A DNA stretch of 64,000 nt from Acanthopleura granulata. Its lineage: Eukaryota > Mollusca > Polyplacophora > Chitonida > Chitonidae. The notes under the pieces were generated by a model. That model was not told the DNA's origin. It ran no database searches and saw only the letters and a list, made by a program, of their open reading frames with translations. The DNA is taken from NCBI GenBank assembly GCA_016165875.1, contig JABBOT010000022.1, forward strand, positions 4,366,844-4,430,843, read 5' to 3'. Below are positions 13,201 through 22,200 of this stretch, piece after piece. Position 1 is the stretch's first letter; the number at the start of each line of letters is the position of its first letter. The position numbers were made by a program, and so were the translations under genes.

Positions 13201-16200
13201 TTCGAAAATCAGCTGTACATTTGCCATGCATTTTCGGTTTCTGTGTGGTTAACTTTAACTGACAGATTCACCTAAACCTTGTTGGCATACTTTTGGTGTA
13301 AACTCTTACAGGCGACGACGCAGGGAGCCCTCTAAACATGACGGCCAGAATCAAATGGAACAAATAGAAGGCAGTATATTCCAGGCAGCCGAGATACAGC
13401 CTCGGGACGACAGAGGTAGACATCCAAACTGACTCTTCTAAGAGTCTCGTTCAATATGAACGTTTGTATCATATACGTTCAGTCTCACTGAGATTATCAG
13501 AAGAATTGTTCACGTACTTATATGTAAATAGACTGTATGCCTATGGAGTTCGTTTCAATGTGTGTAGCTAAATTTTTATTCCAATGAAAGGCATCCTCTT
13601 GAAAATTTGATTGTTTCAGATAACTTTTAAGAAAATGAAAGACAATTGTTTATGATATCCTTTAAGAAAATCAAAGATATATTTTATTAAATATACGACT
13701 TGTTAGGGAATTAGGGATTTAAAGCAAGATTTTGCTAAATCCAGTTTTTCGTGAGTAAAGATTAGATTTATGGAATTCTTGATTACGTTTTGCCAAGTGC
13801 ATTCATTATTTTGATATCAAAGAAAGTTAATTTTGATCTATGGAGTAGTATATTAGAAAAGGTGACCTTGTTACACGGCGTGTAATAGATGCTTGTGATT
13901 TTTGACAATGACTTCGCGAGCCCCAGCGTTAAATTATCATTAAGGACCTAAATCTTCGAAACAAAATTTCACGTGCTTAATTTACGTAGCGTTCCAGGAA
14001 GAAGGAGATGATCTGGGAGACGAACCACAGGGTGACCTTAATCCTTACGTTAACGCCGACGTCTTCCTCACCTTGGTGTCAGTCGGCGATTTCCCGGACT
14101 ACGTCATTCGAAATAAAGGAGCGAATGGGTTCAAAAAAGAATTCGAAGTAAAAGCACATTCAGACATTTGATATATATTTAGGGAAATTCTTAGTACTCA
14201 TCGCCTGAGTAATATGTGAGTGTCCACTATTCTTTTGCTTCGTTTACCGTAATCACAAGTACTTTCATCTTACTACACAGATAAGTGGTTACTCTGTTGC
14301 AGAGAAATGAGCAAAATCGGAATTACACCGATGGAAATGCGGTGACTCCTGCCTATAATTTTCTTCACACGTTGGGAACTACCGATGGAAATTCGGTGAC
14401 TGTGTATACTTTTCTTCACACGTTGGGAACTACCGATTGGAATGCGGAGACTGTGTCTATAATTTTCTTCACACGTTGCGAACCTCAGCATTTGGTCAGT
14501 TCGTTTGTGGCAATTACAGGAGACACCTAGTAAAGAAAAGATGTATGTTTTCCTGTGGATCGGGTGATTTTTCTAAGCATGAGCGTAAGTTACAAAATAA
14601 AATGTGATAAAGTTTGCATAGGAGTTTCTATGTGTGTATAACCCTTCAATGTTTCAGAAGTTGCCTGTTGGCTTGCACGCTAAGCATGAAGCTGCGAACA
14701 AACCAGAGAACAAAGAGAAAAGTCGCTATCGGGGCCTTGTAGCGTGTATGTATTACGGGCTTTTATGGCACAGCTGTAAATGGAGTCAAATTTAGAATAT
14801 GAAAAACAAAAAAATTGTGAAACTGGAAAGCACTTCAGTAATCAGTGTTTACAATACTACAAAAAGTGGCAATTAATGCAGGAAAAACATCAAGTGCTAC
14901 AAGTGTGTGTTATGTTTGATTTGTTTACAATTTTCACATGCTGCTTGGAATCGAGCATGCCTGCAACCAATCTTCTTTTCCTAAAAAACATAACAGTTGC
15001 ATTAATGTTAAAAAAATAGATATGAGAAACTACACAAAGGAAGCACTTGACTTGGACATCGAAGGAAAGAATGACGCCCATTCACGCTATTATTCACCTC
15101 TGCAAAGCACAAGTGATGAGATGAGTCCTACTCCACAGCTATTCCTAAACATTGTCAAAGACATGGTTACATAAAAGATGCTTTACCATAATTCAGATTA
15201 TTGTAAATGCAGACAGGAATAACAATATCTCGTAAAACTCCTTCCCACTGTCAACAAAATGGTACAAATTTTTGTACTTTTGTACTTTTGTAATTTGTTC
15301 CTTGCCAGTGGTACGTCACACCTTTAGGTGTGTGTGTGTTTACAAAATACTCAGGTGATACACAAACACTTCAGCGTCTCAACTGGAAACTATGGGTATT
15401 TGGTGATTTTTGGACCCTTTTGTGTAGCCCGTCAGAGTCTTCCAGTTTGTGAGTTGTTCGCTTTTCTTCCTATTCGAGATATGGGACATGTTATTTTCCA
15501 ACAGAACCCTGTCCACTGGCTGCTTGCCTGCGATCGAAAGGCGCATAAACATAGAGAACGTTGCAATTGCATTATATGGTAGTTGGTATCTTTGTACTTC
15601 GTCCAATCTGATTGACCAATTGAGCGGTGGTACTGAAACTGGACAACGATATACTGTGGAATTATGGGACAAGATTTGCCCTCTGCAAGTCACAATCAGT
15701 TCTGTCAATTTTACTGTAGTGTCTAACTCAGGAACAATATTAAGCAAATTATCGTTGTGCAGACCAAATGAAACATCTGTCGCAATAAACATCCATTGTT
15801 ATGCTAAATGTAAACGCTATCTTATGTTTCTTTTAGATGACCATTCCCGGGTGTTATTGTCTGTGACAGACGACAAGGAGACCGATTACATCAATGCCTG
15901 CTATATCAATGTGGGTTACCGTATTTATAGCAATATCTGTGGGCCCTAATAATAGAACAGTAACAATGAGGTTAAATTGATGAGTGAACAAAAGTGTTTT
16001 GGTAAATGTACAATCGGAACTAGAATGAAGAAGAATTGTGGATTAGTTGGAATGTTTTTTAAGTACCTCTTCCGAAAGGTACTTACATGACAAACAAGAA
16101 TGACACTTCTGCATTGGTAAGTATTAAAAGATTGGTTTTTCGAATTATTAATAAATTCCTTATTTTCTATTTTTAGGGTTACAACGAACCTAAGAAATAC

Positions 16201-19200
16201 ATCGCATCACAAGGTAAATAATACATGGAACTGAATAGGAAATAGGTTAATAACATACAGTTTCGTGTGTCAATTTCTTCAAACCGTAAAAATTCAAATT
16301 AGAGAGCAGTACATAGCGTAAGCTCCCAGATTCAAAGCGTGACTCTAACAATGCTAATGATTTCTTAGTATTTGACATTCAAATGTGTTTTATTTTTTGT
16401 CATCGACTTCTACAAAATGTTCTGTGGCCTCATTTGTGCGCAGGTCCCAATGACGTCATTTTGAATGATTTTGTGCGGATGATATGGGAACAGAAGTCCG
16501 GAAAGATTGTTATGGTGACAAATTTAAAGGAGACAACAAAGGTACGCATGGCTTCAGGCTTAATAGATCCTTGACACTGATCGTATATAGATGAATACAT
16601 ATGACGAGTTCAGTGTCGGAATTTAGTATGATTTATAGTTTCAATTCTATCGCTACAAAATATCTTACAGCATCAGTTTAAACACGAATAGTTACGGCAT
16701 CAATGATTTTAAATCATACTGTGAGAAAATCTCTGCATAATTCATTTCCTTTTCTGTAGACCAAGTGCTGCCAATACTGGCCTGACGAAGGACCAAGGGA
16801 TTTTGGTTTTGTGACGGTGACATTGCTGGAGGAAGAGTTTTACGCGGATTTTACCGTGAGAACTGTACAGCTGACACACAGCAAGGTGAGTGAAGGAGGA
16901 GAGTAAGAAATTGCCAACAGACCTGGAGGAAGAGCTTTACCTGGGTTTTAACGTGAAAGCTTTGTTACTGACACAAAACAAGGTGAGTGAAGTAGGGGAG
17001 TAAGAGCCTTACCTGGATTTTAACGTCAGAGCTTTGTTGTTGACACTAAAAGGGTGAGTGAAGGAGGGGAGTGAGAGCTTTACCTGGATTTTAACGTGAA
17101 AGCTTTGTTGCTGACACAAAAAAGGTGAGTGATGAAGGAGGTTTACCGCGATTTTGCCATGAGACCTTTTGTTCCTGAAACACACCAAGATAAAGAGTTT
17201 TCCCTGGATTTTACTGTGAGAACTGTATTTTTGACACACAAGGAGAGCGAATGGGGAGCATATTTGCCGTAAGAAATCTGCTATGTATAAGTGTGATTCG
17301 TAACGAAACATAGGCCATTTTAGCCGCGTTACTTCGCATAATAATAACGATATATTTAAGCATGCTAGTGAAAGATTTCCACTCTTCCATTTGTCTTGTG
17401 AACGTAATAATTTTAAATATCGATTGCAGGTGTATAGTATCCGCAAATTAAACAAACAGCTTATAAAGTTGTATCATGTTACCCACATGTTATCAACATG
17501 TGTCCAATTTGCATAAACTATAAAAGACAGACATTCTACGAATCTCCAAGTTTATAATGTTGCTTGTCACGTCAACTCCTGTTGTTAATTATGGAATTAC
17601 AAGAATTTATATGGTGCCTTGCCTGGCATGTATTGTTTGGTGTTTAGAAAAGGACAGAAAGCTACACAGTCAAGCAGTTCCATTTCACGGCCTGGCCTGA
17701 TCACGGTGTGCCTGCGCACGCGGCTGCGTTATTGGAATTCCGAGATAAAGTTAACGGTTACCAGACACCAATGAGCGGACCAATCGTCGTGCATTGCAGG
17801 TACTCACCTCAGTAATTCTTTTTTGCTATTTTTTTCTATACCAGTAGATATAGCTAACATAATCTGGAAATGGTCGTATCGTCTTAGTATACACAACGCA
17901 AAGCCTGAAACGCCAACAATGCTCATGTTTCGGTTTTAAACATAGAAAGACTCCTTTTCTGTACATAATACAACGTAGACACAGTGTGGGATATGTGGAT
18001 ATAGCTAGATATATTTAACATCAACTTCGTGAAATGTGAACTGATGTTCGAAATTTGCCTGTTTTTGATGCAAAATTATTCAAATATGAATATCAAACAA
18101 TAATTACCTAGCGTTGTGTAGATTTCTCACAAATGAAATAGTCAGCCTACGTGCAAACATCACCGATCTTGTGTTCTATGACCTTCAGTTTGGTTTCAAA
18201 CATTGGATATTAATGAAAAGATCCAGTCACTTCATCCAATCAAACTCTCCAGTCTGGCCAAGACTTTTAGTTCTTACATGACTCACTTTGGCCGACAGTA
18301 TTGATCGCATCACTGGCGATTCTTCGGTATACAGTAAACCGGGTGTCTTTCGACAGAGCATGAACCCATAGTGTTAAATGGTCTGTCATGACGACGGTAT
18401 GTTAAACTCATTATAGTGGATCAGATCACACAGACGATACAAATTGACGGTTTTCTTCCATTATATAGAATATTTATTTTTTCGCTATTGTACCTTGCAA
18501 GTTATGCTTTTGCTTAGTTGTGGACACTTTTGATGGGGTTGGCTTTTTGGACGATATATTCATACAAGTAATGCGTAATGTTTGCCTTCGAATTAACTGA
18601 TTGATTGATTTGTTGCATTGGTGCTTTACGCCATACCCAAGAATATTCCACTTATACGAAGGCGGCTAGAATTTTGGTGTGATAAAAGCCGCAAGAGATC
18701 GGAAAATCCAACGACCAGTTGGCTCCCTATTGACATAGTTTTACATAATGACTGCTGCAAGCATAACATTACAATTGACCAAAATATAATAATCAGCGAA
18801 TGGCAAAAACAGAATACTTTTTCCACCAGGGTATTTTGGTGATTACCTACATGTACAGGGCACAACGTGAATCACGGATAAACTTAATACTATCACACTT
18901 GCCCAGCATTATGTCACACACAAAAGCAGCGTTCATCACTATCCATTGTACAGACTAACCTGGGCTGTTGTCTCGGGTCTTAAACGCGGCATCCACGAGA
19001 GCTTAAGACGCTACTCAACTCGACTGATCACAGCGGGTTGGACCCAGGCGCTGTCGAGCATAAGGTTACATGTGTTGAATTCGAGCAAGTAGGTCCAACA
19101 TTTGGTCGCCAATTGAAGAGTGCCGGAGTAGCCATTGGATAATACTGCCCCACAGGCAGTCTACGTTGTTGAAAAGCTATAAATTTCTATATATTGTCAG

Positions 19201-22200
19201 TTTACGTATACATGTAGTTAAAACTAAATCACATCAACTTTTTTTCTGTTTTGGATAGAACTGAGTACTTTCTACCAGGATTACTTGCTTGTTTTCACCC
19301 TGGTTACCCACCTCCTGGAGGTGAACAAGGTCACAACATGTCATAACGTCGCTTCCATGAGCAACAGCTCACAAAAATGGGGGTCAAGCTAGGTCCAGGC
19401 TGGATGTCATGTATGGCCTGGCCACACACGAAAGTTTGGGGATATATAGTTTGGGGATTAAACTTAGGGGATTGACAAATTTACTATGTAAATGGTAATG
19501 AAAATCTATGCACTCGTGTAACCATAGGGCTGGGGATTGAACCGGCATGTATTTAACGACTGGAGTTCAGCTCGCGTTTATTCGTTATTTTGCGTACAAA
19601 AACGCTGAGGGCCTGCTGCAGCAGTCGAGCTGTGTTAAGTTGGGTTTGAAGCTCCGTCCATGTCGAGATTTAAGAGCTTGTGCACGCTCAGTATAGATCG
19701 AAACTTAACTGGAGTTGTACCCCAGACGTTTCGTGTATGTCGATCAATTTTAAAGCCGAATATCAGTCGGAGGTGGGGCCCAACTCAGTATTCTGCGAGC
19801 TTTAGTCAAACTGGCAACACAGCGTCTGTTGACTGCATAAGCAGTAGCTACATGTATTCGATGTTTTTTCTTCTTTTTTTTTCCCCTCCACAACATTCAG
19901 TGCCGGTGTGGGTCGTACGGGGACATACATAGCCCTGGATTACCTGCTTAACCAGGCTCGGGAGGAAGGGGCTCTGAATGTGCAGGCCTGTGTCCGGCAG
20001 CTCCGGGAACAGCGAGTTAACATGGTCCAGGCGCTGGTAAAGAAGGTCTTTCGCAAATCCCTAACCGCATAGTCAGTTAGTTAATTTTTGTTCCGCAACA
20101 TTGTTACGGCAGGCTTCCCCCAATAGTCCACCTTGTTATTTCTTACGCCTTGATTGATGTTTTTCCTAAGATTTATTGTTGGCGTTCTTTTCTGACACAT
20201 TTTTGTGCTGCATATAACTTTGACCGCCCTAGTTCACGAAGACCTGTGCACTGTGAAGAATAACTGTGTTGCCATTTGATCTCCTAGATAATAAAGCTTT
20301 TATGCTGTCCTGAAGGTATTTCACGGACATCGCACGTAGCCCTTCTTGATGCTGTGTGTTACCTGATGCAGCGCCCTGCCATGTTTACAGAACTACAATT
20401 ACTAGATATATCTAATGAAAAGACGTCATAGTTGTGGTATTGACCATACTGTTGTGTTGTTTATCAAAGGAGCAGTACATATTCCTTCACGAAGCCCTTG
20501 CCGAGGCTTTGGTGCTGAGGAGTAGTTGTGTCTCAGGCGAGGAATACCGACGTGTGTTAGCTGAACTCTGCACCCCAGACCCACAGACAGACATGACCAA
20601 GATGGCGGAGCAGTTCCAGGTGAGGGAAATTTTATGTTTAGTAAATAGTAATAGTTTCGTTTGAGACAATGTAAAAAACAAAAACAAATTAAAAAAGAAA
20701 ATATTTTGAAATAGAAATAACCCAAATAGGAAATTCCTAGAAAAAGGACACTGAATGCTCACATAAAGTTAGCGGGGCCTCCAATTCCGATGGAGTTACA
20801 TGTATCGCGCTAATGTAGCATAAAGATCCATGTGCTTCTCACCAATGTGATATCTGTGAGTTCAAGCCCCCCTCACTCTGACTTCCTTTTCGGTCATACG
20901 TGGAAAAGTCCGCCAGCAACTTGTGGATGGTCGCGAGCTTCCCCGTGCTCTGCCTGGTTCCCTCCCATGCTTCCGGACATCGTATAGGTGAAATATCTTT
21001 CAGTACAGCTCAAAAGAACAATCCAATAAATAAAACAAATAAATTATAAAGTTACCAAACTGTGAAAAATAGTGCAGCAGATTTGATAGGATATATCCAC
21101 ATGAATGCTAACTGAGTTTGTGTGTATCACACAGTCTCTCCAGCGGTTGACGTCTCCCCTGAATGAAGCTTTTCTTACATCAGCCCGCCATGCGGACAAT
21201 CTCGCAAAAAACAGATCAAGCCGAATTGTCGCAGGTATGTCCAGTGTACGGGTGATCGTGACTTGTCGTGACGAAGGGACATACATTTACACTCTGCCTC
21301 AGTCTGTGTGAATGCAGATTAGATCAGAAAATGGCCAGAAGCCTATCGTCCAGAGGTTTGTGTGTCGTAGGTCCAGGTCAGGTTTTGCGCATATGCTTTG
21401 CTCAGATGCAATCAGTATACAGTTGACCGAGACTTTGTTCAACAAACACATAGACCTATTAAGCTGCGTTCGTAAGATGCAGTTCGTCTTGTCACTCGAC
21501 GAATTCTACTTGCTGAACGAAAAGAAACCGAACACCATTTCACACATGGCTTTTACACGGCGCGACTTCTACATGCACGAAATCTACATGTTATATAATG
21601 GTTATCTTTTAATTTTTGTTTGATCAGTCAAATTTTACGAGTCGCTTGCAGAATTGGCAAAGTGTGAGCGCAGCTTGTGTGTTGCTTTGACAAGTTTACA
21701 AGTATAAGAAAATTCCCTTTGGTACGAATTATTTATTGAACGCGTTGTATATATTTAGATTTCCAAGCGAGGATAATGTGTGTTTTTGTTCTAATCACAG
21801 CGGACACGTGCAGGCCATACCTGTCCACCCCTGTACCGGATGGGAACAATTACATCAATGCTGTGTACTTACCTGTAAGTCATGTCGCCATGGCAACTTT
21901 CCTTCTATCAGGAAGAAATGCCCTGGTAAAGTATCTTGTAATAGTCAGTGGATTGGAACAAGTAAACACTGTTATAAGAAACCACCTTCATTTTTGTTTT
22001 AAAAGCATTTTTTGTTTGCACAATTTTGATATTTTAAGGCACGGTGCATGGCAATATTTGCAATTTTATCAACCCATCGTGTTTTTACCTTCCGTGCTCC
22101 AAGGAAATACGTATTGATAAATTAAAAAGAATGAGGCTGATTTTTTTTGTGTGTGATCTGTTCACCATGACGCCCATCTGGTGTTACAGACGTTTAAATC

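Larger units (their letters stand above)
17800..19900 (+). other. Intron 16 of RPTP
   Basis: A 2.1-kb intron containing a SINE fragment (18602-18700) and one copy of another dispersed repeat (about 19105-19325). A long pyrimidine tract precedes the acceptor at 19899-19900. Confidence 0.65.
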
